Shown: one piece after another, positions 12,580 through 19,187 of the stretch
How the letters are laid out: each line of letters begins with the position of its first letter
Position numbering within the stretch: the first letter of the stretch is position 1
Virus record (IMG/VR): IMGVR_UViG_3300043786_000631
Coordinates: 1-22,042 of that record
Length of the DNA stretch: 22,042 bases
Strand: one strand, 5' to 3'
Origin: a virus
Position numbers and translations under genes: made by a program
Notes under the pieces: model-generated
Told to the model about the DNA's origin: nothing
The model's input: only the letters and a program-made list of their open reading frames with translations
The model's database searches: none

Positions 12580-13375
12580 CCACTACATCCCGTTCTTCGG
12601 TCGCGACTTCTACGCGAGCACCGCCATGTGGACGGCCGAGGAGGTCGGGCACTACATGCGGCTCCTCATCATCCAATGGGATGCCGGGAGCCTGCCGTCG
12701 GATCTCGCCCGCCTGGAGCTCGTCTCCCCTGGCGTCGGCAAGGTGTGGGATCTGCTCGTGGAGAAGTTCCCGCTCGGGGAGGACGGGCTGCGGCGGAACC
12801 ACCGGATGGAGGAGCACCGGATCAAGGCTTCCGAACTCCAAGCCGCCCGGTCTGAGGCTGGCAAGATAGGCAACGAGAAGCGGTGGGCGGATCGCAAGGC
12901 GATCGCAAACGGATCGCAAAGCGATCGCAAAGCGATCGCAAACGGTATCGCAAACGGTATCGCAAAAACATCGCCTCCATCCCCATCCCCATCTCCATCC
13001 CCAAATACAAACTCCATCCCCGTCTCCAAAGAAGAAAACACACACACACACACCGCCTGCGGCGACGATTTTCGGCAGCCGGGCTGGGCAGCCGACGAGT
13101 GGGCGAGGTTTGTGGGGGTCTGGAACCAGACCGCCCGTGCAGCCCGCTGGGAGCCCCTCATAGCCCCGTCGGCTTGGGTGGAGTATGCCGCGTCGCCCGG
13201 CTGGCAGCAGCGGGCGTACGCCGCCCTGGAGCGTCTGCCGGGGTGTGAGTTCTTCGAGACCCCGTTGGCGGTCACGAAGTTCTTCGAGTTCGTGGATCGC
13301 ATCTTGGCGGGTGAGTTTGACAGGCAACGGCAGGATGGACGGCGGCCCAAGCAGCGAACAGGAGGGAACCTGTGA
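12560..13375 (+). CDS. DUF1376-type replication organiser-like protein with in-gene repeats
   Basis: This encodes 271 aa, SD GAAAGG at 12548-12553. Residues 1-95 fit DUF1376 (HYIPFFGRDFYASTAMWTAEEVGHYMRLL, then QWDAGSLPSDLARL). A basic linker of about residues 96-165 follows. It is encoded by the 11-bp repeats at 12891-12974 and then by Ser-Pro and Thr-His tracts (SPSPSPSP, THTHT). The C-terminal 100 residues (ADEWARFVGVWNQTARAARW, AWVEYAASPGWQQR, EFFETPLAVTKFFEFVDRILAGEFD) resemble the C-terminal part of phage replication proteins of this kind. DUF1376 proteins are mostly found in phage replication modules; the biochemical role is not established. The domain-linker-domain layout with repeats parallels lambda O. 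Confidence 0.8.
   Translation: MARQTVDHYIPFFGRDFYASTAMWTAEEVGHYMRLLIIQWDAGSLPSDLARLELVSPGVGKVWDLLVEKFPLGEDGLRRNHRMEEHRIKASELQAARSEAGKIGNEKRWADRKAIANGSQSDRKAIANGIANGIAKTSPPSPSPSPSPNTNSIPVSKEENTHTHTACGDDFRQPGWAADEWARFVGVWNQTARAARWEPLIAPSAWVEYAASPGWQQRAYAALERLPGCEFFETPLAVTKFFEFVDRILAGEFDRQRQDGRRPKQRTGGNL
12891..12974. repeat. iteron-like array (ATCGCAA x7 plus ATCGC), candidate replication origin
   Basis: ATCGC starts at 12891, 12902, 12913, 12924, 12935, 12947, 12959 and 12970, with steps of 11 or 12 bp, about one helical turn. The first seven copies extend to ATCGCAA. Three copies lie in the palindrome GCGATCGC (12899, 12921, 12932). Steps of 11 shift the reading frame, so the DNA word repeats without the peptide repeating at each step. 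Confidence 0.7.
12981..13053. repeat. A/C-rich strand-biased tract with C4 runs and (AC)8
   Basis: Four CCCC runs (12981-12984, 12987-12990, 12999-13002, 13018-13021) give a minus-strand G-quadruplex potential with loops of 2, 8 and 15 nt. (AC)8 occupies 13038-13053. G is nearly absent from the + strand between these points. The tract directly follows the iteron array within the linker-coding part of the DUF1376 gene. Confidence 0.6.
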
Positions 13376-13887
13376 GGACGTGGGACGAGAACAAGACCGC
13401 GATCAATCAACTCTGGCCCAGCCACGAGTGGAGCGACGAAGAGGCGAAGCTCGTGCGGGAGGATCTCTCCCCGCTCGATCAGCCGACGCTCTATGACGCG
13501 ATCCGCAACGCCAAGCGGAAGCACGACACCCCGTTCGTGCATCTGAAGTGGCTGCTTGATGAGTACCGCGAGCTCTCGTCATCCAAGCGGCACGCATTGA
13601 AGGCGAGCAAGCCGAAAGACCCGAAGCTCCAGATCAGCATTGATGACGATCTCGATCGGAAGTTGGCGGCTGACTTCGTGGCATGGATTGACGATTGCGA
13701 CCCCGAGCACTTCGGTGAGGTCGAGACCAGGGTGCTCGACAAGTTGCCGCAGATGCACTCGCTCTCGGCTCTCAAGGTTCTGAGTTACGCCCGGTCAAGG
13801 TTGCTGGGGCAAGAGACCCAGTTCGGACGGGTCACAAAGTCGGGCGACATCGAGCCCATCCAAGTTCTTCGCAAGGAGGTGACATGA
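13372..13887 (+). CDS. hypothetical protein downstream of DUF1376 (candidate loader by position)
   Basis: This encodes 171 aa from GTG 13372 (GTGA overlap), with strong SD AGGAGGG at 13360-13366. The sequence is helical: TWDENKTAINQLWPSHEWSD, then AIRNAKRKH...VHLKWLLDEY, then acidic DDDLDRKLAADFVAWIDD. No P-loop is visible, so it is not a DnaC/IstB-type ATPase. Genes right after the initiator often encode helicase loaders (lambda P-like, also without P-loop), so this is a candidate by position only. No replicative helicase is visible in the window. Confidence 0.6.
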   Translation: MRTWDENKTAINQLWPSHEWSDEEAKLVREDLSPLDQPTLYDAIRNAKRKHDTPFVHLKWLLDEYRELSSSKRHALKASKPKDPKLQISIDDDLDRKLAADFVAWIDDCDPEHFGEVETRVLDKLPQMHSLSALKVLSYARSRLLGQETQFGRVTKSGDIEPIQVLRKEVT

Positions 13888-14120
13888 AGACGATCGAACG
13901 ACCGCCGCTGACGAAGCGGCAGAAAGCGGTGTACCGCTGGATCGTGAACACCTACGCGGAGCGAGGCTACGGCATCGGCGTCCGCGAGATCGGCGAGGCG
14001 TTCGGTTGGGCGTCGCCCTCGGCGGCGTACTGCCATCTCGTCTATCTCGAAAAGCGGGGCTACGTGACCCGCGTGCCGGGGCGTGCAAACAGCATCGTGC
14101 CGATCGGGGGTGACGAATGA
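13884..14120 (+). CDS. LexA-like stand-alone winged-helix DNA-binding protein
   Basis: This encodes 78 aa, SD AAGGAGGT at 13873-13880, ATGA overlap. The sequence follows the LexA N-terminal domain: LTKRQKAVYRWIVNTYAERGYGI, VREIGEAFGWASPSAAYCHL, then a wing YLEKRGYVTRVPGRANSIVPI. The peptidase domain that makes LexA SOS-responsive is absent. It could repress phage or host SOS-type promoters without RecA-triggered self-cleavage, or act as an antirepressor by occupying LexA boxes. Which boxes it binds is not known. It is coupled by overlap to the genes on both sides. Confidence 0.75.
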   Translation: MKTIERPPLTKRQKAVYRWIVNTYAERGYGIGVREIGEAFGWASPSAAYCHLVYLEKRGYVTRVPGRANSIVPIGGDE

Positions 14121-14374
14121 AACGCCGCCCCCTCCCGCCCGGCGATGTCGCCAATCTCTGCGAGGCTCACTCGTGGGATGACGATCTGAACGACGGTGCC
14201 CGCCGTGCCTTGGAGCTCGCCCACCATCACATCCGCCGGCTCGCGGCCCGCGCCTCGCGGTGTGCGATGCGAGCCGAGCGGATGGAGACGCAGTGCGAGC
14301 GGCTCCAAGACGACAACCGCCGGATGGCGAAGTACCTCCAGACGTTGCTCGCCCAGAAAGGCGGTGCCGCATGA
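14117..14374 (+). CDS. small helical/coiled-coil hypothetical protein
   Basis: This encodes 85 aa from an ATGA overlap. The sequence is mostly helical with a heptad-like stretch (RMETQCERLQDDNRRMAKYL) and many arginines (HHHIRRLAARASRC). No family is recognised. Its stop overlaps the methyltransferase start (ATGATG). A short coiled-coil partner protein is the safest description. Confidence 0.55.
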   Translation: MKRRPLPPGDVANLCEAHSWDDDLNDGARRALELAHHHIRRLAARASRCAMRAERMETQCERLQDDNRRMAKYLQTLLAQKGGAA

Positions 14375-15639
14375 TGTACGCCAGCGTGTGCGACGGCATC
14401 GGGGCGGCTCACGTTGCTTGGCAGCCGCTCCGCTGGCAGTGCCAGTGGACGAGCGAGATTGAACCCTTCCCGGTTGCAGTGGTCGAACACCACTACGGAT
14501 TTCGCAACCTCGGGGACATGACGGCAATCACGGAGGAGATGCTAGATGCGCCAGTTGAACTTCTTGTCGGAGGCACCCCATGCCAATCATTCTCGGTCGC
14601 AGGGCTTCGAGGCGGATTGGATGACCCGCGTGGCAACCTGGCCCTCCGATTCGTCCAGCTTGCTGCTGTCATGCAGCCCAAATGGATCGTTTGGGAAAAC
14701 GTGCCGGGCGTCCTCAGTAGCGGCAAAGGACGGGATTTTGGAACCTTCCTCGGGGCGTTGGGCGAACTCGGGTATGGGTTCGCCTACCGCGTTCTTGACG
14801 CTCAATGGTTTGGAGTCGCCCAACGCCGCCGCCGTGTGTTCGTTGTCGGCCACCTTGGAGATTGGCGACGTGCCGCAGCGGTACTATTTGAGCGCGAAAG
14901 CGTGTTCGGGAATCCTCCGACGCGCGGAAAGGCGAGGGAAAGAGTTACCGGCGCAGTTACGGCTCGCACTGGCCGCAACGGCGGATCAGCAAACGACGAC
15001 GTAGACAGCGGTCGCATCGTCGCCTTCCATCCCACGCAAGACCCGATCAGCAGCGTGGACGGCTCGACGCATGCGATGGGCTGCGGCTCAAAGGGCGGGT
15101 GCTGCACGCAGGCGGTGGCGTTCAAGCCTGGGCAGAGCGAGGCCGCAGGCGGCACGTTCGTCACTGAGGAGTTCGCCCCTACTCTGCAATCCACAAGCAA
15201 CGGCTCGACGGCTGTGCCTGCCGTGGCGTTCCGAGAGAACCAACGAGGCGAGGTGGCATATGTTGACCCTCCTCACGCTTTGGCTAGCGGCGGCGGCAAG
15301 CCTGGGCAGGGCTATTGCGGCGTCTTGCAATCGGTGGCGTTCAATGCATATCAGCGAACCGAAGGGCAGGCCACTTGGCCGCTAGGCGCAAGCGACGGCC
15401 GGAAGGTTGAAGTTGGTGTGCGTCAAGACATGGCCGTCCGTCGCCTCACGCCCCGCGAGTGCGAGCGGCTACAAGGCTTCCCCGACGATTACACGCTGGT
15501 GGAGTATCGGAAGAAGCCAGCCGCAGACGGGCCTCGATACCGGGCGTTGGGCAACTCAATGGCGGTGCCAGTCATGCGGTGGATTGGGGAGCGGATTGCC
15601 AAGGTTCAGAGCATGAACACGAAAGGCGGTGCCGCATGA
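14371..15639 (+). CDS. C5-cytosine DNA methyltransferase
   Basis: This encodes 422 aa from the first ATG of ATGATG (14371). Motif I is YASVCDGIGAAHVAW (degenerate but positioned at the N-terminus). Motif IV is GGTPCQSFS with nucleophile Cys71, motif VI WENV (108-111), and motif VIII QRRRR (151-155). Motifs IX-X are RRLTPRECERLQGFPDDY and YRALGNSMAVP (390-400). All catalytic motifs are intact. The target-recognition part (about 185-350) contains four VAFxxxQ repeats. It should make 5-methylcytosine at an unknown site. No partner endonuclease is present, so it likely protects phage DNA from host restriction or alters gene expression. Confidence 0.92.
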   Translation: MMYASVCDGIGAAHVAWQPLRWQCQWTSEIEPFPVAVVEHHYGFRNLGDMTAITEEMLDAPVELLVGGTPCQSFSVAGLRGGLDDPRGNLALRFVQLAAVMQPKWIVWENVPGVLSSGKGRDFGTFLGALGELGYGFAYRVLDAQWFGVAQRRRRVFVVGHLGDWRRAAAVLFERESVFGNPPTRGKARERVTGAVTARTGRNGGSANDDVDSGRIVAFHPTQDPISSVDGSTHAMGCGSKGGCCTQAVAFKPGQSEAAGGTFVTEEFAPTLQSTSNGSTAVPAVAFRENQRGEVAYVDPPHALASGGGKPGQGYCGVLQSVAFNAYQRTEGQATWPLGASDGRKVEVGVRQDMAVRRLTPRECERLQGFPDDYTLVEYRKKPAADGPRYRALGNSMAVPVMRWIGERIAKVQSMNTKGGAA

Positions 15640-15803
15640 CTATCGAACAACTCACGCTTGTCTGCGTGGGAGTGCTGGTGAACGGATTGACCTTCGCCCT
15701 CGGGCTTCTCTCGGGGGCTTCCCTACGTCGAAAGGATTTGACCCATGACCGCGACCGCAACCAAGACGAAGCCCGCAAGTGGCATCAAGTTTCTAAGAAC
15801 TGA
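15636..15803 (+). CDS. small single-pass membrane protein
   Basis: This encodes 55 aa starting in an ATGA overlap with the methyltransferase stop. Residues 6-30 (LTLVCVGVLVNGLTFALGLL) form one hydrophobic helix, followed by a charged, Arg/Asp-rich tail (RRKDLTHDRDRNQDEARKW). It overlaps the beta-clamp gene by 59 bp, in another frame. Function unknown; the topology resembles small phage membrane proteins such as spanin-like or superinfection-exclusion proteins, but it is too short to assign. Confidence 0.55.
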   Translation: MTIEQLTLVCVGVLVNGLTFALGLLSGASLRRKDLTHDRDRNQDEARKWHQVSKN

Positions 15804-16866
15804 ACTGCTCGCCGCCCTCCAGGCGGTGAAGCCGGCGGTGCCGACCCGCTCGCCGAAGCCGGTGCTGACCAACGTCCGCATCGGCGACGGGCTGATGACC
15901 GCGACCGACCTCGAAGTGCGGATCGAGGTCAAGATCGGCGAAGAGGGCGAGCCCATGCTCGTGCCTCACGGGCGTCTCTTGGAGATCGTGCGTGCGGCGA
16001 CCGGCGACGAGGTGACGCTGACGCCGAAGGATTCGAGCGTGCTCGTTAAGTGTGGCTCGGGGAAGTGGACGTTGCCCACCGAGGAAGCGGCCGAGTTCCC
16101 GGCGAACACGACGGGCGAACTCAAGCCCGCGTGCCGGCTGCCGGCGGATCAGTTCCGCCGGGCCGCGACGGCGACCGCCTACGCGTGCGACACCGAGAGC
16201 AGCCGCTACGCCCTCGGGGCGGTGCTGCTGGAGGTCGAGCCCAGCCGGGACGGGTCGGCTCAGTTCTGGGTGGCGACCGATGGTCGCCGGCTGTGCTGCG
16301 TCGAGACCGAGACCGACCAGGCGACCGACTCGCGGAAGGTGCTGGTGCCCGCTCGCGTGATGCGGATCGTCACGGGCATGGCCCACGGCGACGGGCTGGT
16401 AGAGGTTGAGGCGAACGACCGGCAAGTGATGTTCACGACTGACGCCGGCACGGTCTACGGGCAGGTGACCGAGGGGCAGTTCCCGCGTTGGCGTGACGTG
16501 ATGGGCGAGCCCGAGGGGGAGCCGAGCGTTTTGGAAATCGCCGACTTGAAGTCTGCGGTGCGGGCCGCCGCCATCGTGACCAGCGAGCAATCGAAGGGCG
16601 TGGATCTGACGTGGACGAACAACACGCTCGCGATCTCGGCCCGGTCGAGCGAGTTCGGCGAGTCGATCGTGAAGTGCGAACTCGTCGCGCCCGGCACGAC
16701 AAGTGCGACGAAGGTCGATCCGCGATACGTGGTCGAGTTTCTGGAGCACTTGCCGGGCGACGGCGAGCCCCAGGTGGACGTGTACGCGACCGACCCCGAG
16801 AGCCGGGTGATGCTCAAGTGCGGCGACATCACGGGGATCATCATGCCGCTGTCGAAGGATGCGTGA
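15745..16866 (+). CDS. dnaN: DNA polymerase III beta subunit (sliding clamp)
   Basis: This encodes 373 aa with SD AAAGGA just upstream of ATG 15745, normal length for DnaN (about 370). The three-domain pattern is present: LRTELLAALQAVKPAVPTRS and PVLTNVRIGDGLMTATDLEV in domain 1; RYALGAVLLE and FWVATDGRRLCCVE in domain 2; DPRYVVEFLEHL and a C-terminal VMLKCGDITGIIMPLSKD in domain 3. The protein should dimerise into a ring and tether polymerases and other proteins. Phage-encoded bacterial-type clamps are uncommon but known. No polymerase is visible here, so it may hijack the host polymerase. Intact. Confidence 0.93.
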   Translation: MTATATKTKPASGIKFLRTELLAALQAVKPAVPTRSPKPVLTNVRIGDGLMTATDLEVRIEVKIGEEGEPMLVPHGRLLEIVRAATGDEVTLTPKDSSVLVKCGSGKWTLPTEEAAEFPANTTGELKPACRLPADQFRRAATATAYACDTESSRYALGAVLLEVEPSRDGSAQFWVATDGRRLCCVETETDQATDSRKVLVPARVMRIVTGMAHGDGLVEVEANDRQVMFTTDAGTVYGQVTEGQFPRWRDVMGEPEGEPSVLEIADLKSAVRAAAIVTSEQSKGVDLTWTNNTLAISARSSEFGESIVKCELVAPGTTSATKVDPRYVVEFLEHLPGDGEPQVDVYATDPESRVMLKCGDITGIIMPLSKDA

Positions 16867-17018
16867 TGGCTGCTCCGCTGATCGCCATCACCGGGTTGAT
16901 CTACGCCTATGTGGCAGCGGATCTCGCGTGGCAGGGCAAGCACGGGCTTGCCCTCGCCTACGCGGGATACGCGTTCTCGAACATCGGTCTCTATCTCGCA
17001 TCGAAAGGAACGCCGTGA
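16866..17018 (+). CDS. small membrane protein with two hydrophobic helices
   Basis: This encodes 50 aa, sharing one base with the dnaN stop (TGATG). Two hydrophobic segments, ITGLIYAYVAADLAW and LALAYAGYAFSNIGLYLAS, are separated by GKHG, giving a likely helical hairpin in the membrane. Function unknown. The gene contains the SD (AAAGGA) of the next one. Confidence 0.55.
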   Translation: MAAPLIAITGLIYAYVAADLAWQGKHGLALAYAGYAFSNIGLYLASKGTP

Positions 17019-17350
17019 AGCACTACCACATCGACATCGACGAGCTCGGGCAACTCTGGGAAGCGGGTTGGACGGTCGAGGATCTATCGGCCCGTTACCG
17101 ATGCACCGAGACGTACATCTACTGGCTGCGGAAGAAGTACGGCATGAGCGACATGCTGTGCTCGCGGGAGCCAGCTCCGCCGTCGCGAGAGGATGCCGTT
17201 GCATCGGAAGACTCGCTCGCGTTGTCGCCGTGGGTGGCGTCTCGTGCTGCTGAGTTTCGCCGGCAGAAAGAGGAGAAGGGCGAGTCGGTTGTGGGCGGCG
17301 TGTATCTGCGAACGTACTCGCTGCGGACGATGACGGTGGTCGCGGACTGA
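17015..17350 (+). CDS. HTH protein (GcrA/sigma-region-4-like N-terminus)
   Basis: This encodes 111 aa from GTG 17015 (GTGA overlap), SD AAAGGA at 17004-17009. Residues 10-45 (ELGQLWEAGWTVEDLSARYR, TETYIYWLRKKYGM) form a helix-turn-helix of the kind in GcrA and resolvase-type HTH_7 proteins. The remainder is charged (EFRRQKEEKGES) with no known domain. It is the last gene before the secreted protease. Probably a transcription regulator; targets unknown. Confidence 0.65.
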   Translation: MKHYHIDIDELGQLWEAGWTVEDLSARYRCTETYIYWLRKKYGMSDMLCSREPAPPSREDAVASEDSLALSPWVASRAAEFRRQKEEKGESVVGGVYLRTYSLRTMTVVAD

Positions 17351-17383
17351 AAGCATCGTTGCCGCCCGTGGCATCATCGGGAT

Positions 17384-18169
17384 ATGCGGGGCTTGGCTTT
17401 CATCGCCGGGCTGGTCGCGGCGGTGGCTTCTGCGGGCACCGTCGAGGATACGATTCCCGACGCCCGCTACCGCCAGTACGGCGAGACGTTCGCGGCGCAT
17501 ACGTGCCGGCTGGTGGGGCTGAACACTGACGACAATCCCCAGGTCGGCACTTGCACGCTGATCGCCCCGCACTGGGCGTTGACCGCCGCCCATGTCGTGC
17601 GGGATATGACCGCGTGCGAGGTCGAGACGGCGGCCGGGCGGCACCGGATCGACAGGGTCTTCATCTACCGCGACTACACGGGCGAGTTCGCCCGGCACGA
17701 CATCGCCCTCGTGCATGTAGTGCGACCGTTCGCGGTGACGGTCTATCCGCCGCTGACTGACGGCAGCGAGCGAGCGGGTGAGGTCTGCACCGCCGCCGGC
17801 TACGGCGTGACCGGCAGGCTCTCGTCCGGGTTCAATAGCGGCGACAACCAGATCCGGGCAGGGACGATGCGGCTGACCGAGGCGTTCGCGAGCGTGTGGG
17901 TTTGCAAGATCGAGCGGGGCGGGTCGCCTCTGCCGTTCTGCATTGCACCGGGGGACAGCGGCGGCCCGCTCTGGGCACGGGCGGCGGATGGTCGCACGGT
18001 GCTGGTCGGCGTGAACTGCTACACGGCGAAGATCGGCAAGACGCCGGTACGGAGTCAGGCGGGGGAGGAGAGCGGGCATACGCGGGTGGCGTTGTACCTC
18101 GATTGGATTCGCGAGATCGCGGGGGAACTTGACAAGCCCTGCACTCTCGCAGGATGCCAACCGCGATAG
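17384..18169 (+). CDS. secreted trypsin-like (S1) serine protease
   Basis: This encodes 261 aa. Residues 1-17 are a signal peptide (MRGLAFIAGLVAAVASA) with a likely cut after ASA. The triad is complete: His70 in LTAAHVV, Asp106 in HDIALVHV, Ser192 in GDSGGPL. Nine cysteines in the mature part suggest disulfides, as expected outside the cytoplasm. No clear Shine-Dalgarno precedes ATG 17384, so the start is less certain than the domain. S1 proteases are not standard phage early proteins. It could change the host envelope, act against superinfection or be cargo. Substrate specificity cannot be set. Overlaps rusA by 16 bp. Confidence 0.85.
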   Translation: MRGLAFIAGLVAAVASAGTVEDTIPDARYRQYGETFAAHTCRLVGLNTDDNPQVGTCTLIAPHWALTAAHVVRDMTACEVETAAGRHRIDRVFIYRDYTGEFARHDIALVHVVRPFAVTVYPPLTDGSERAGEVCTAAGYGVTGRLSSGFNSGDNQIRAGTMRLTEAFASVWVCKIERGGSPLPFCIAPGDSGGPLWARAADGRTVLVGVNCYTAKIGKTPVRSQAGEESGHTRVALYLDWIREIAGELDKPCTLAGCQPR

Positions 18170-18561
18170 CGTTCAGCGTGCCCGGCGATCCCGTGCCACA
18201 ACCGAGAGCCCGCGTCTCGACCGTCGGCGGGTTCGGTCGGGCGTATGTGCCCAAGTCGCACGCGGTTCACGCGTACCGGCAGTCAGTGGCACTTGCCGCC
18301 AAGGCTGCCGGCTGCGAGCCGCACCCCGAGCCGGTCAACGTGGTGATCGACTTCGTGTTCGCTCGCCCGAAGTCGCACCTTCGCAAAAGCGGGCTTCGTG
18401 CGGGAGCCCCGACGCTCCCGCGATGCGACCTCGACAACTGTGCAAAAGGCGTACTCGATTCGCTCAACGGCGTCGCGTGGGATGACGATTCGCAAGTGGC
18501 TCGGCTGGTGCTGGAGAAGAGCTACGGCACCGAGGGGCGAACGACCGTGAGGATTTCCTGA
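18154..18561 (+). CDS. rusA: RusA family Holliday-junction resolvase
   Basis: This encodes 135 aa, normal size (about 120-135). It begins with FSVPGDPVPQPRARVS and a YVPKSHAVHAYRQS segment. VNVVIDFVFARPKSH follows, then the metal-binding block CDLDNCAKGVLDSLNGVAWDDDSQV. Its aspartates (D-x-D-N...K..LD.LN....DD.QV) match the catalytic acids of RusA. The enzyme should cut Holliday junctions made by recombination-dependent replication, consistent with the Sak4/SSB pair. The SD before ATG 18154 is weak, and translation may be coupled to the overlapping protease gene. Confidence 0.9.
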   Translation: MPTAIAFSVPGDPVPQPRARVSTVGGFGRAYVPKSHAVHAYRQSVALAAKAAGCEPHPEPVNVVIDFVFARPKSHLRKSGLRAGAPTLPRCDLDNCAKGVLDSLNGVAWDDDSQVARLVLEKSYGTEGRTTVRIS

Positions 18562-19187
18562 TGCCAGAGATCACCCTCAATGAGGAGTTCGGTCGGGCGA
18601 TCGTGGCCGCGATCCAGCAGTGCCGCGTCAACACCGTGATCGAGATCGGCTCGTGGGACGGCACGGGCTCGACCGCCGTGATCGCGTCAGCCCTGGAGCC
18701 GATGCCCGAGCGGCGGCTTGTGTGCGTGGAGCCTGACCTCCATCGACACGCCGCCCTTCAGCGAAACGTAGCGGCGATGCCGTGGATCACGACCGTCTGC
18801 CGCCGCAGCGTCTCGCGGGCAGCGATGACGCCGCAGACATTCGAGGACGTGTGGAACGACCCGCACAATCATCTGCCGTACCCAGAGGCTCTGGTGCGTC
18901 AGTGGTGGGACGAGCTCCCAGGCGATCGCCCCGGCGATGTCGGGTATCTGGAGACGCTGACCGATGAGCGATGGGATGCCGCACTCATCGACGGCGGCGA
19001 GTTCCAAGGGTTCGATGACTTCCGCCTGCTCAAAGATCGCGTGCGGGTGCTGATCCTCGATGACGTGTTTCACGCGTACAAGTGCTCGCGGGCTCACTGG
19101 GAACTCGGCCGCGATCCCAAGTGGATCTGCCTCTGGTGCTCGGCGTTCGTGCGAAATGGGGCGGCGATCTGGACGAGGGTTTCGTGA
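18561..19187 (+). CDS. class I SAM-dependent methyltransferase
   Basis: This encodes 208 aa, sharing one base with the rusA stop (TGATG). Motif I VIEIGSWDGTGST binds SAM. It is followed by RLVCVEPD (motif II acidic residue) and WDAALIDGGEFQGFDDFRLL with VLILDDVFHAYKC. These match Methyltransf_24-type O-methyltransferases, which often act on sugars or small metabolites. As the first gene of a glycan-like cassette it probably methylates a sugar. The acceptor is unknown. Confidence 0.75.
   Translation: MPEITLNEEFGRAIVAAIQQCRVNTVIEIGSWDGTGSTAVIASALEPMPERRLVCVEPDLHRHAALQRNVAAMPWITTVCRRSVSRAAMTPQTFEDVWNDPHNHLPYPEALVRQWWDELPGDRPGDVGYLETLTDERWDAALIDGGEFQGFDDFRLLKDRVRVLILDDVFHAYKCSRAHWELGRDPKWICLWCSAFVRNGAAIWTRVS

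Noticed and set aside
12891-12974. CRISPR-like array
   Set aside because: Repeat units are 11-12 bp with no unique spacers and lie inside a coding frame; no cas genes are present.
12365-13327. Long minus-strand open frame over the DUF1376 gene
   Set aside because: The + strand frame has a recognisable domain, SD and overlap links. The minus frame has no motif and arises from the GC-rich codon pattern and the repeats.
17084-18160. 358-codon minus-strand frame opposite the protease
   Set aside because: The + strand encodes a complete His-Asp-Ser protease with signal peptide; the minus product is Arg/His-rich without any domain.
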